The notes: generated by a model not told the origin, from the sequence alone. 64,000 nucleotides of DNA from Alloprevotella tannerae ATCC 51259 (GCF_000159995.1 NZ_GG700643.1:153291-217290); one strand, 5' to 3'. Shown: positions 51,452 to 60,255, counted from the first letter of the stretch. Numbers and translations: made by a program.

Positions 51452-52222
51452 TTATAAACCTGCTTTCAATCTTATGCGTAGCAGCGTTTGTTTTGTATTT
51501 TGCGTGAAATCACCTTGCATGATCCAAGAAAAATAGCCGGGATCTGAGCGCAGAATGTCAGTAACGGCGCGCCCCTTATACTTTCCAAAATTGAAGACCT
51601 CCGTGCCCTGCTCGTCATAAGCTATGCGCCCGGCTAAATCTACATTGCGATTGCGGCGCGTAAATTCAGAAAGCCAGCCTACATTGCCTTGCAACTCTTT
51701 ACCATATTTGTCCAATTGTGCTTTAAGCACTTCATACGTAGCCTGCGTATCGGCCATAGCCGTATGGGCGTTGTGTAGGTCCTTGTTGCAATAGAATTTG
51801 TAAGCAGCAATCAAGTTGCGCGGTTCCAATTTGTGGTAAATGGTTTGCACGTCCACCAGCTTGCTTTTCGTTATGTCAAAGTCAGAGCCGGCTCGGGCAA
51901 ATTCTTCGACCAGCATCGGTACGTCAAAGACGTTGGAGTTAAAGCCTGCCAAATCGCAAGATTGGAAAATGGCAGTCAATTCTCCCGATTTTTCTTTAAA
52001 AGTGGGGCAGTCTGCCACGTCTTCATCTTTAATGCCATTCACCGCTGTCGCTTCTGCCGAAATGTGCATTTCAGGATTAAAGCGTAGGGTCTTTGATTCC
52101 TCTCTTCCGTCGGGGAAAACTTTGATATAACTTAGCTCTACGATGCGATCGCGTGCTATTTGCAGTCCGGTAGCCTCTATATCAAAGAAGATGATGGGGC
52201 GTGTCAGATTTAGTTGCGTCAT
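51452..52222 (-). CDS. DnaQ-like DEDDh 3'-5' exonuclease, 256 aa
   Basis: Exo I (FFDIEATGLQIARDRIVEL, Asp and Glu), Exo II (GFNSNVFDVPMLVEEF, Asp) and Exo III (HNAHTAMADTQATYEVL, His and Asp) are complete. The last ~60 residues (GTEVFNFGKYKGRAVTDILRSDPGYFSWIMQGDF) form an extra domain seen in other Bacteroidetes exonucleases of this place. Its position next to dnaN suggests a proofreading or repair role; whether it is the polymerase III epsilon subunit is not shown. Confidence 0.92.
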   Translation of the reverse strand: MTQLNLTRPIIFFDIEATGLQIARDRIVELSYIKVFPDGREESKTLRFNPEMHISAEATAVNGIKDEDVADCPTFKEKSGELTAIFQSCDLAGFNSNVFDVPMLVEEFARAGSDFDITKSKLVDVQTIYHKLEPRNLIAAYKFYCNKDLHNAHTAMADTQATYEVLKAQLDKYGKELQGNVGWLSEFTRRNRNVDLAGRIAYDEQGTEVFNFGKYKGRAVTDILRSDPGYFSWIMQGDFTQNTKQTLLRIRLKAGL

Positions 52223-52317
52223 TTATCGAATTGTTTCTGTTGGTGTTGCATCAACCAATAAGCGGCCTGATATAGAGCAAGTCGTTCGGCCGCATTATGA
52301 TGGCGTGGTTTGTATTC

Positions 52318-53442
52318 TTAATCAATGATCATCATAGGCATGAGGAGCATTAAAATGTCCTCTCCCTCCTCTTGCTCCGTCGGCAGGATCAGGCCGGCCC
52401 GGCTGGCATCGCCCAGTTTGAAGACAACTTCTTCGCCCGGCAAGTTGTTGAGCAGTTCGAGCAAGAACGGGCCTCTATAACCGATCTTGATAGGCGTGCC
52501 GCTGTAATCGCAGAGTAAGTTTTCTTCAGCCGACATCGAATAATCCGTGTCCTGAGATGAGATTCTCATCTTGCCATTGTCAATGTTTAGCTTGACCAAC
52601 GAACTAACTGCATTGGAGAAAATCAAGACGCGGCGGAGCGCAGCTATGAGCGCTTCGCGATTGACGCTGATGATGTTAGGATTATCTTGCGGGATAACGC
52701 CGGCATAGTTGGGGAAGCGCCCTTCCGTTAAGCGGCAGTTCATCTCGAAGTTTGTGCCCTTAAAGACAGCCCTTCGTCCGTCAAACGCCATATCTATCGT
52801 ATCCTCCTCTTTGCCCAAAATATTTTTGAGCAATGTAGCCGGTTTTTGCGGAAGGATAAACGAGCCGGGCTTCTCGACTTTTATATCGACGAGCGTGTTG
52901 CAAGCCATTTTTTGTCCATCGCTGGCCACCATCGTCAGGCCTGACGTCTTGAGGTCAAAGTAAATACCGTTCATCACGGGGCGCAACGGATCATTGGCTG
53001 CTGCAAACAATGAGCGGTTGATAGCGTTGAGCAGGTGGCCGGAGGTTATGTTAACGTGCATCGTTTCCTCATTCAGCGCCGGCGGAATCGGGTATTCATC
53101 AGCCGATTCTGCCATAAAGTTGTACTTACCGTTTTGATATTCTACGGTAATTTCCATATTGCTCTCGTTAACAAAGATTTCCAGAGGCTGTTCCGGTATT
53201 TCTTTGATCGCGTCTTGAATAGTTTTGGCGTTGACGGCAAAGCGAATGTCGGCGTCGCTCTCAACGAGATCGATGTATGTCCGAAGTGTTATTTCATTGT
53301 CGGCGGCTGTCAGTTCTAAACGTTTTGATTTGATGTCGAAAACAAAGCAATTCAGAATAGGCATGGTTGTTTTTGCTGCTATGACGCGTCCAATGGATTG
53401 CAGGCGAGCAGATAAAACGGAACTGGAAATAACGAATTTCAT
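52318..53442 (-). CDS. dnaN: DNA polymerase III beta sliding clamp, 374 aa
   Basis: Three repeated clamp domains (about 1-120, 128-245, 250-374): the first begins MKFVISSSVLSARLQSIGRVIAAK, the second includes HLLNAINRSLFAAANDPLRPVMNGIYFD and the third GYRGPFLLELLNNLPGEEVVFKL. Length is normal. First gene of a long minus-strand run reaching recN, with a good promoter. dnaA is not adjacent, which is usual in this phylum. Confidence 0.97.
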   Translation of the reverse strand: MKFVISSSVLSARLQSIGRVIAAKTTMPILNCFVFDIKSKRLELTAADNEITLRTYIDLVESDADIRFAVNAKTIQDAIKEIPEQPLEIFVNESNMEITVEYQNGKYNFMAESADEYPIPPALNEETMHVNITSGHLLNAINRSLFAAANDPLRPVMNGIYFDLKTSGLTMVASDGQKMACNTLVDIKVEKPGSFILPQKPATLLKNILGKEEDTIDMAFDGRRAVFKGTNFEMNCRLTEGRFPNYAGVIPQDNPNIISVNREALIAALRRVLIFSNAVSSLVKLNIDNGKMRISSQDTDYSMSAEENLLCDYSGTPIKIGYRGPFLLELLNNLPGEEVVFKLGDASRAGLILPTEQEEGEDILMLLMPMMIID

Positions 53443-53509
53443 TATGAATATCTATTTTTAATTGTTTGACTTAAGTTTGGTGATCAGACGAATAGCGCCC
53501 ATATCGGGA

Positions 53510-53540
53510 CAAATTTACAATAAAACGACTGCAAAGCCAA
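53510..53540 (-). promoter_or_regulatory. Promoter TTG-N20-TAAATTTG for dnaN
   Basis: On the minus strand TTTG/TTG (to 53538) and TAAATTTG (53517-53510) are 20 bases apart; dnaN starts 67 bases downstream. Confidence 0.65.
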
Positions 53541-53739
53541 ATAATCCTACTTTTTTCTCCTCTACGGTCTAAGCAGTGCTAATCAGGTGAAAGCTGTGGG
53601 CGAACATAATTGAGGCGCTCCGCCTTATTAAAAAATCAATGCCTTTTTAGAGTGTTTTTGGTGGTATAATTTGCGTTGTCATACCGATATTTGTCCGGCT
53701 GTAGCGGATTGTTGGATTGCAGAAATAAGGTTGTTTATG

Positions 53740-53819
53740 GTTTGCTGGCAGCAAACTATCGTTTGCCGGGAAGAAACTATCGTTTGCTGCGAGCAAACTA
53801 TCGTATGCTGGCAGCAAAC
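53740..53819 (+). repeat. Four-unit 80-bp palindromic element, locus F
   Basis: Units start at 53740, 53761, 53782 and 53803, all three linkers being TATC. The loops are CTGGCAG, CCGGGAA, CTGCGAG and CTGGCAG. Single changes occur (GAAAC at the end of unit 2, GTATG at the start of unit 4). Confidence 0.9.
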
Positions 53820-54107
53820 AATGGAGACGTGTGTCGTGATACTTGAATAACCGCTTGCAAATGATGTGAATACGTAGTGTTTTGCTTGTTTGACAAGCGT
53901 AAACGATGAAAGGATAGGGAGTGCTCTGTTGAGAAGGTGCTTGTTTCTTCGAAAAACAAAATTTCCGCGTAAAAGACTTGTTGCGGATAATGTTAAAGGC
54001 GTGTTCTCCGAATGCTCATCACGCTGCTCTGATTTGGAAATACAAGAAGCGCAACAAACATTAAATTTGCCGCGCTTCTGATAACTAGTTTTCTATGCGA
54101 TTTTCGC

Positions 54108-56723
54108 TTATTTCACGATCAATTTTTTACCATTGACAATGTAGATACCCTTGTTGAGCTTATTGATAGGCGTGCTCAGCTTCGTTCCGCTTAAAGTGTA
54201 AACAGCAGACAGTGCATTCGTCTTATCCAATTCAGCGTTTGCGATGCCATCACTGAGACGAACGATGTTTACAGCTTCAGTTACGATCTGCCCACCGAGC
54301 GCTACGCCTTTGAGGTCTGCATCAAAGGCTGCACCAACTGGTTCCTTGATATAGCTGCCTTCAAGCCTTAGCTCTGTGATGTCACAGATAGAGCCGTCAG
54401 AACCCTCAGCTGTTAGTTGCGCATTCTTAATAAATAATTTGCCAGCCTCAGCAGCGTCGCCACCGGCCACGCCCCATTGTCCCTTGGCGCTTACTGAGCA
54501 GCCTTCGAGGGTGAGTGAAGAACCGGGGAGGAAGATGCCACAGTTGGCAGTTGTCTCTAAATTCAGAGAGCCTTCGCCGTAGATAGCCGTGTTCTTAGAT
54601 AAGTAGAGCGTAGACCAGCGATCTGAGAATATTTTGTTGTCGCCGATCAACTCAATCTTGAGGTTTTCAGTCTGTGATAAGACACCATAAGTTTTGGCTT
54701 CAATCTCTGCATTTTCAAATGTCAACGTTTTCGTCGGTGCATCAAAGTAGACTTTCCCTGATTTCAGCCATTTGCCTTTAATGTTATCAGCATTGTCGGA
54801 GGTTATTTGCTCGCCGCCGATCGTAATGTCGTACGGGATTGTCGTGTTCGTCGTTGCATAGTTGGGGAAGTAGTCGGTTTCGTTGTCAGCTTCGTCCAGA
54901 ACCTTTACGTAGAAGGAGTACTTCGTAGACATTTCGAGGTCTTGCATTACGTATCCGTCTTTGTTCAACAGCGTGTCGCTCTGCATGTACTCAGTAGCGC
55001 CATCTTTTTTGTAGAATACGATATAACGCAAATCCTTTTGCTTAGAAACGTCGTCAGAAGCCAATTCCCAGTAAATCATAATGGTCTTGCCCATAATTTG
55101 ACCCACCTTTACCACAGGATCTTTGAGTGTGGGCGGGTTCACATCAGCAGGTTGGATAATTACTTCCGTCTTTACCAATTCACCGTTTAAAGTTACGCAG
55201 CGTTTAGCGGGATCAAAGATAGCCTTTCTGGGCTTCGTGATCTTGCAGCCTTTTGCTGAAATGTTGGAGATCTGACAAATAGAGCCTTCAGAGCCTTCTA
55301 CGGAAATCAAAGCCTCTTTGATGATGATGGAATCTTTGTCAACATCATTTCCTTGTATACCATATTTGCCCTTAGCCTTGAGTGCGCACTGATCAATCGT
55401 GAGCGCCGCATTGTTAAGTGCGATTGCCGCAGCATTATCTGCAGTGATTTCGATCTCTCCGAGGCCTTTAAAGGTCACGTCTGTCTGTTGTAGTTTCACT
55501 GCAACGTCAGTTGTGTGCACATAGTTCTTACCAGTAAGTTCGATTGCCAATTCGGGTTCGCTTGAAACAATACCTTCGTTAGCGCTTTCCAATTTTACGT
55601 CCTTCAACTTCAAAGTTTTAGATTGAGAATCATAAGAGATCTTTCCTTCTTTGAGCCACTCGCCGGTCACATTGTCTGCATTCTTGTTGGTAATAGCAGT
55701 GCCGTTGATTGTGATGTTGTAACTGAGGACTCCGGAAGTCGTTGTTGCTTCGCCTTCAGTGTAATCTACAGAATTTCCGGCTGCATCTGATGCCGTCACA
55801 AAGAACTGATAGGTCGTTTCAGGGTCGAGTTCCGTCAACGTGTATGTGTCTGCATCTTTCAGTGTCGGACTGTTAGCGTAGCTTGCCGCAGTATTTTTCT
55901 TGTAATATACAGTATACAACAAGTCGCTTTGAGCTGTCGTCTCGTCAGTTGCTTTGTTCCAAGACAGAGCAATGGATCTTTCCCCAATTTGTCCTACCGT
56001 GATGGTTGGATCTGCGACGGTTGGCGCCTTAGTGTCAGCAGTTTTGATCTCACATTCCGATACCAACTCTCCATTCAGCATAATGCCGCGGCCGGCTTTT
56101 ACGAATTGTGCACCTTCGGGCTTAACAATGCTGCAACCTTCCAATTCAAACTTGAAGAAATAAGACGCAGCGTTCAGTGAGCCTTTGAGCGTAACGTTCG
56201 ACCTCTTAACAATCAAACCCGTCTTTGCGAGTGGGTCTTCGCCCATAAAGCCAACGCGCCCTTCGAGTTTGACGTTACAATCTTTAATCGTGACAACGGA
56301 ACCGAAAGCATAGATGCCCATACCATTAGATGACGTCAATTCCAAAGAACCTTCCCCCGTAATGGTCGCGTCAGCCTCAGAAAGGATGATTGCAGACTTG
56401 TTGCCGGATACTTTGTTTGTACCGATAACCTTAATAGTAAGGTCTTTGATGCCGGAGTTAATGGCTGCGAGAGGAACGTAGCCTCCAACGTTATACTCCA
56501 ACACAACATTGTCGAGCGTCAACGTCTTTGTGGCTTCGTCGTAGCTGATTGTACCTGCTGATAACCCGTCGCGTTTAATGTCGCTATAGTTATCCGTCGA
56601 GTTGAGCGCTTTACCGCAAATCGATAATATGTTTCCTTGCGCATGAGCTGTGAGTGTGGGAAGCGCAAAGAGCAGTGTGGCAATAAGAAGGCTTGCCAAT
56701 CTGCCAAAAGGTTTTAGTTTCAT
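54108..56723 (-). CDS. Secreted multi-module protein: three beta-helix-like modules, two FN3 domains, type IX-like tail, 871 aa
   Basis: A signal peptide (about 1-28, LLIATLLFALPTLTAHAQ) is followed by module 1 (about 30-225), an FN3 domain (about 230-325: PTITVGQIGERSIALSWNKA...YQFFVTASDAAGNSVDY), module 2 (330-525), a second FN3 (about 530-620), module 3 (625-815) and a C-terminal sorting-like tail (VYTLSGTKLSTP...GIYIVNGKKLIVK). Each module begins with a strand pair like ISYDEATKTLTLDNVVLE and has several 'I-x-G-x-G-S-L-x-L' rungs. The repeat architecture suggests surface adhesion or glycan binding. The gene at 19412 has one such module. Probably exported by the T9SS; function unknown. Confidence 0.75.
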   Translation of the reverse strand: MKLKPFGRLASLLIATLLFALPTLTAHAQGNILSICGKALNSTDNYSDIKRDGLSAGTISYDEATKTLTLDNVVLEYNVGGYVPLAAINSGIKDLTIKVIGTNKVSGNKSAIILSEADATITGEGSLELTSSNGMGIYAFGSVVTIKDCNVKLEGRVGFMGEDPLAKTGLIVKRSNVTLKGSLNAASYFFKFELEGCSIVKPEGAQFVKAGRGIMLNGELVSECEIKTADTKAPTVADPTITVGQIGERSIALSWNKATDETTAQSDLLYTVYYKKNTAASYANSPTLKDADTYTLTELDPETTYQFFVTASDAAGNSVDYTEGEATTTSGVLSYNITINGTAITNKNADNVTGEWLKEGKISYDSQSKTLKLKDVKLESANEGIVSSEPELAIELTGKNYVHTTDVAVKLQQTDVTFKGLGEIEITADNAAAIALNNAALTIDQCALKAKGKYGIQGNDVDKDSIIIKEALISVEGSEGSICQISNISAKGCKITKPRKAIFDPAKRCVTLNGELVKTEVIIQPADVNPPTLKDPVVKVGQIMGKTIMIYWELASDDVSKQKDLRYIVFYKKDGATEYMQSDTLLNKDGYVMQDLEMSTKYSFYVKVLDEADNETDYFPNYATTNTTIPYDITIGGEQITSDNADNIKGKWLKSGKVYFDAPTKTLTFENAEIEAKTYGVLSQTENLKIELIGDNKIFSDRWSTLYLSKNTAIYGEGSLNLETTANCGIFLPGSSLTLEGCSVSAKGQWGVAGGDAAEAGKLFIKNAQLTAEGSDGSICDITELRLEGSYIKEPVGAAFDADLKGVALGGQIVTEAVNIVRLSDGIANAELDKTNALSAVYTLSGTKLSTPINKLNKGIYIVNGKKLIVK

Positions 56724-56757
56724 AAAATCGTATTTTGAGATTAGTTCAAAGTCAAGT

Positions 56758-57657
56758 TTATTTCTTGATCAGCTTCTCTACCTTGTTGCCGACTTTGAGC
56801 AAGTAAGCGCCGAGGGGCACGTTGTTCAGCGGCAGGCGAGTAAAGTCTGACGTAATGATGCCGCCGGCGAGCTTTGCGCCGTTCAGGTTATAGATAGCAT
56901 AAGTAGCGCCCAGCATTTTGTGGGGTACAGTTAGCGTTGCGAAGTCGCTACCGGCGTTTTGGTTGACTTCGATAGCGCGCTGGTTGATCAGTTCTATGCC
57001 TGTCTGTTCTTCACCGTCGTAGATCACGTATGAGCCTTTTTGATAGTTGAACACATTCCAGCCTTTGTTGCGTGCAATTTGAACGTCTGCCTTTGTTGCT
57101 ACGTTTTCCTCGTTCTCAAGTGTTTTGTCGACCAAGAAGAGTTCAGAAGCAGTACCGCCCGGCAGCGAGTTAACAAGTGCCGTCATTTTTTCTCCCTTAA
57201 TCTTATTGCCATACGCATATACCTGGAAGAGGAACGTGTTGTTGGAAAGATTCAATGCTTCGAGCTTGTTTTTGCCGACTGATACGCGCTTCAGTGCGGG
57301 AGCACCGGACAAATCGATCTCTGTCAGCTTGTTGTTTTTCAAGCCCAATGAAATTAGATCCTCCATGTCTTTCATTTTGACTGATGTGATCTGGTTTCCG
57401 TCAATACCGAGGAGCTTAATTTTGCCTTCAATTTTTACATTCTGTTTCGTCAGTGTAACTAAGTTCCACTCATCGTTCTTAAATTGGCCTTTAAGACCGT
57501 CGATTTTGAGCTGTTCGCCTTCGCCAACTTGAAGGAAAATTTGGAATTCAGAGCCAACCGACATATCTGTGGTCAACTCGATCGTGCTTTGTGCAAACGA
57601 ATTCGCAGCAGCAGCAAACATCGCTAAGAGCGATGCAAAAAGAGTACTTTTTCTCAT
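56758..57657 (-). CDS. Secreted leucine-rich-repeat protein with type IX sorting tail, 299 aa
   Basis: A signal peptide (LFASLLAMFAAAANSFAQ) is followed by LRR-like repeats (MEDLISLGLKNNKLTEIDLSGAPALKRVSVGKNKLEALNLSNNTFLFQVYAYGNKI, about 95-155) and a C-terminal T9SS-type domain (ATYAIYNLNGAKLAGGIITSDFTRLPLNNVPLGAYLLKVGNKVEKLIKK). It is likely surface attached or released through the T9SS. The stop is 34 bp before the next gene's start on the same strand, and a promoter box lies at 57699-57706, so both secreted genes may be one unit. Role unknown. Confidence 0.78.
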   Translation of the reverse strand: MRKSTLFASLLAMFAAAANSFAQSTIELTTDMSVGSEFQIFLQVGEGEQLKIDGLKGQFKNDEWNLVTLTKQNVKIEGKIKLLGIDGNQITSVKMKDMEDLISLGLKNNKLTEIDLSGAPALKRVSVGKNKLEALNLSNNTFLFQVYAYGNKIKGEKMTALVNSLPGGTASELFLVDKTLENEENVATKADVQIARNKGWNVFNYQKGSYVIYDGEEQTGIELINQRAIEVNQNAGSDFATLTVPHKMLGATYAIYNLNGAKLAGGIITSDFTRLPLNNVPLGAYLLKVGNKVEKLIKK

Positions 57658-57698
57658 AGTTTTTCAATTTTGCTAATTCGACATATTATTTGACGCCA

Positions 57699-57706
57699 CA
57701 AAGATA
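57699..57706 (-). promoter_or_regulatory. Promoter -7 box TATCTTTG for the LRR protein gene
   Basis: Minus-strand TAnnTTTG match 41 bases before the ATG; TTTTG (57728-57724) is 17 bases upstream, slightly short. Confidence 0.5.
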
Positions 57707-57916
57707 AGTGAAAATATATAGTACAAAAGTTTTTTTTAATTTTTTCTTTAGTTTCGTGCATTATTTTTTTTGTCTTGCGAAAATTCGGAAATAATCTAAG
57801 TGTAAAATTTACAAATATGCAAATCATAGTTTGTTGTATCTGATAAATCGTTAAGATGATAGCGTCTTCGTAAGCGCATTGTCCGTGTTTGCATCTATTA
57901 ACACGTAGCATTAGTC

Positions 57917-57996
57917 GTTTGGTGGCAGCAAACGATGGTTTGGTGGGAGCAAACAATAGTTTGGTGGGGGCAAATGATGGTTTGGTGGGAGCAAAC
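57917..57996 (+). repeat. Four-unit 80-bp palindromic element, locus G
   Basis: Units start at 57917, 57938, 57959 and 57980, joined by GATG, AATA and GATG. The loops GTGGCAG, GTGGGAG, GTGGGGG and GTGGGAG are the most G-rich of the seven copies. A further TAAA-ATTTG half-unit follows at 57997-58005. Confidence 0.9.
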
Positions 57997-58083
57997 TAAA
58001 ATTTGATCAATGCAGCAACCCGCTTTGCCTATTATATATAATGTGTAGTTGAGCTATGCGCACTCAGAAAAATGATAAAAAAG

Positions 58084-58115
58084 AAGCAACAAGCATTTTG
58101 CGTTGCTTGTTGCTT
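58084..58115 (-). terminator. Terminator of the yicC-gmk-nadD unit
   Basis: A 12-bp perfect stem AAGCAACAAGCA / TGCTTGTTGCTT (58084-58095 with 58104-58115) is followed by CTTTTTTATC on the minus strand. Confidence 0.9.
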
Positions 58116-58185
58116 GATTGTGTGGTCAGGAAGATGTTTGTTTTAAGTTTGGAAAAGCGTCGGTCGCTTAAAAAAATCGTGTGGC

Positions 58186-58758
58186 TTATACGCCATACAG
58201 CCTTTTGACATCGTCCTTAATAGCATCCGGCACCATTTCTGCGATGTCGCCGCCGGTTTGTACGGCTTGCCGAATCATCGTAGAACTATAAGGATAAATT
58301 GGCGCATCGAGTAAGCGGACGTTTGCGGGTAAGTCGGTTGCCGTCACCTCATAGCCATCGCGCGGATAGATTAAAAATTGATAGTTAGCTAACAATTGGT
58401 CGTGATTTGCCCATCGATCAAACAGTAACCAGTTGTCAGCGCCGATGAGTAAGACCAACTGATCGGCAGGGTAGTGTTGCCTTAGCGCATCCATCGTTTT
58501 CCACGTGAAAGATGGGCGTGGCAGGTGAAATTCAAAGTCGGAAGCTTTGAGCAGCGGATAATCGGCCAATGCTTTTATGGTCAAGCTGAAGCGCAATTGC
58601 TCATCTAAGAGTTGCTGATCGCACTTCAGCGGATTTTGTGGCGATACGAGGTAGTGTATTTCGTCAACTTCTTTATCTGCTATTGCCTTTAACCCGATAT
58701 GGATGTGCCCTTTGTGGATCGGATTAAAGGAGCCGCCAAAGATACCTATGCGCTTCAT
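58186..58758 (-). CDS. nadD: Nicotinate-nucleotide adenylyltransferase, 190 aa
   Basis: Makes deamido-NAD from nicotinate mononucleotide and ATP. The nucleotidyltransferase motif GIFGGSFNPIHKGHI is at residues 4-18, and the C-terminal ISSTMIR-like motif appears as YPYSSTMIRQAV (about 157-168). SPQNPLK and LLIGADNW are also typical. It overlaps gmk by 4 bp. Together with the cinA-like NMN deamidase elsewhere in the window it supports NAD synthesis. Confidence 0.95.
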   Translation of the reverse strand: MKRIGIFGGSFNPIHKGHIHIGLKAIADKEVDEIHYLVSPQNPLKCDQQLLDEQLRFSLTIKALADYPLLKASDFEFHLPRPSFTWKTMDALRQHYPADQLVLLIGADNWLLFDRWANHDQLLANYQFLIYPRDGYEVTATDLPANVRLLDAPIYPYSSTMIRQAVQTGGDIAEMVPDAIKDDVKRLYGV

Positions 58759-59318
58759 GCATCCAAAAATTGACTAACGAGCGCCTTGGCCGACTTTAAG
58801 ACTGTCTCTAAATTGTCGTTGATTAAGGTAGCATCGAATTTGTCGGCTTCACTCAGCTCGTAGTCGGCGCGGCGTATGCGTTCCTCGATTACTTCCGGGG
58901 CATCCGTGCCTCGCGCCGTCAAGCGGTGGCGCAAAACTTCCAACGACGGCACTTTGATAAATACCGTCAGCGCTCGGTCGCCGTAGATGCGCTTGATGTT
59001 TTGCGCCCCGACGACGTCGACGTCGCAGATGACGTTTTCGCCTTTGGCCAGCAGGCGGTCTACTTCAGCTTTTAGTGTCCCATAATAGCGCCCTTCGTAG
59101 ACTTCACAAAATTCTAAAAACTCGCCATCGGCAATGCGTTGTCGAAAATCCTCAGCCGTCAGGAAGTAATATTCCACTCCGTGTTGCTCTTTTCCGCGAG
59201 GTGGGCGCGACGTAGCGCTGATTGAAAAATGCAGATTCAGCTGTTGATCCATCAAATAGTTGATGATCGTGGATTTACCACTTCCCGAAGGCGCTGAAAA
59301 AACGATTATCTTTGCCAT
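58755..59318 (-). CDS. gmk: Guanylate kinase, 187 aa
   Basis: Phosphorylates GMP to GDP. P-loop SAPSGSGKSTIINYLM (about 8-23), the GMP-binding ISATSRPPRGKEQHGVEYYFLTAEDF, EFCEVYEGRYYGT and CDVDVVGAQNIK are in order. Normal length. It is the middle gene of yicC-gmk-nadD, 6 bp after yicC and overlapping nadD by 4 bp. Confidence 0.97.
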   Translation of the reverse strand: MAKIIVFSAPSGSGKSTIINYLMDQQLNLHFSISATSRPPRGKEQHGVEYYFLTAEDFRQRIADGEFLEFCEVYEGRYYGTLKAEVDRLLAKGENVICDVDVVGAQNIKRIYGDRALTVFIKVPSLEVLRHRLTARGTDAPEVIEERIRRADYELSEADKFDATLINDNLETVLKSAKALVSQFLDA

Positions 59319-59324
59319 AATTGC

Positions 59325-60203
59325 TTATAGAACGTTGAGTACCTGCTCTTTGATTTGTTCTAATTCATCTTTCATCTTCACGACGATGTTCTGCATCTCT
59401 GCCAAGTTGCTCTTAGAGCCCGTCGTGTTGATTTCTCGGCCCATTTCCTGCGCGATAAAGCCCAGCTTTTTGCCTTGTCCGCAACCGCCGTCCAGCGTTT
59501 CGCGGAAGTATTTTAAGTGGTTGGTCAGCCGTTGCTTCTCCTCGCTGATGTCCAGCTTCTCTATGTAGTAAATAAGTTCTTGTTCTAATCGGTTCTTATC
59601 ATAATCTACGCCTTTTAATTCGCACAAGCGTTCTTCCAGACGTTGACGGATTTTCTCCGTACGCTCCTTCTCATAAGGCACAATCGAAGACAAGAGTTGC
59701 TCAATGTTGTTGATCTTGAGCGTAAACATCTTGTAGAGTGCTTGCCCCTCTTGTTTGCGAAATTCGATTAGCGCTTGCGTGGCTTGCTGTATGGCCCGAT
59801 AGACCTCATTCCATTCATCTTGAGATAACTCTTCCTGCTCTACCGGCGTGGTTAATTCAGGTAGGCGAACGATAATGTCCCACCAATTGGTCGTAGGCGC
59901 GTTGATCGCCAAATCTTTACTGATCGCCTCAATCTGCTGTTTGTAGTTGCTGACCACAAACGGATTGATGGGCGTAGCTTGCCGATCGGCATCTTTTTCC
60001 ACCCAGATCGAGAAATCGACTTTTCCACGCTCCAATGCTTGTGCGAGATATTTGCGTATTTCAATTTCTTTCTCGCGATAGAGCGGAGCGATGCGTGCGC
60101 TCAAATCAAGCGCTTTAGAATTGAGCGATTTAATTTCTATGTGTATCTTTTTCCCGTTACAATGGGCCTCAGCTTTGCCGTAGCCAGTCATTGATTGTAT
60201 CAT
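59325..60203 (-). CDS. YicC-family endoribonuclease, 292 aa
   Basis: Begins with the signature MIQSMTGYGKAE and IEIKSLNSKALDLSARI, and ends with the conserved KKLGFIAQEMGREINTTGSKSNLAEMQNIVVKMKDELEQIKEQVLNVL (DUF1732). The middle has a long helical region. Members are metal-dependent endoribonucleases that affect sRNA and mRNA decay. The adjoining gmk is a very common neighbour. A promoter box lies just upstream, divergent from ruvA. Confidence 0.93.
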   Translation of the reverse strand: MIQSMTGYGKAEAHCNGKKIHIEIKSLNSKALDLSARIAPLYREKEIEIRKYLAQALERGKVDFSIWVEKDADRQATPINPFVVSNYKQQIEAISKDLAINAPTTNWWDIIVRLPELTTPVEQEELSQDEWNEVYRAIQQATQALIEFRKQEGQALYKMFTLKINNIEQLLSSIVPYEKERTEKIRQRLEERLCELKGVDYDKNRLEQELIYYIEKLDISEEKQRLTNHLKYFRETLDGGCGQGKKLGFIAQEMGREINTTGSKSNLAEMQNIVVKMKDELEQIKEQVLNVL

Positions 60204-60247
60204 GGTGGAATGCTTTATGAATTATAATCTCTGTTGGTTTGTAAGCG

Positions 60248-60255
60248 CAAAGATA
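60248..60255 (-). promoter_or_regulatory. Promoter -7 box TATCTTTG for yicC-gmk-nadD
   Basis: Minus-strand TAnnTTTG match 44 bases before the ATG; the nearest TTG upstream is 23 bases away, longer than usual. Confidence 0.45.

Larger units (their letters stand above)
53443..54107. other. 665-bp spacer upstream of dnaN
   Basis: Holds the dnaN promoter (53510-53540), four-unit element F (53740-53819) and a weak 8-bp hairpin (54045-54079) behind the gene at 54108. No convincing DnaA boxes or gene are seen; a short plus-strand frame at 53890-54081 is unsupported. Confidence 0.6.
57658..58185. other. 528-bp spacer
   Basis: Contains a promoter box (57699-57706), four-unit element G (57917-57996) and the nadD terminator (58084-58115). 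No gene is seen. Confidence 0.65.

Noticed and set aside
53890-54081. 63-codon open frame
   Set aside because: No family match, no promoter or ribosome-binding site, and it overlaps a hairpin behind the next gene.
53443-54107. Replication origin next to dnaN
   Set aside because: No DnaA-box cluster could be seen and dnaA is not adjacent; dnaN position does not mark the origin in this phylum.
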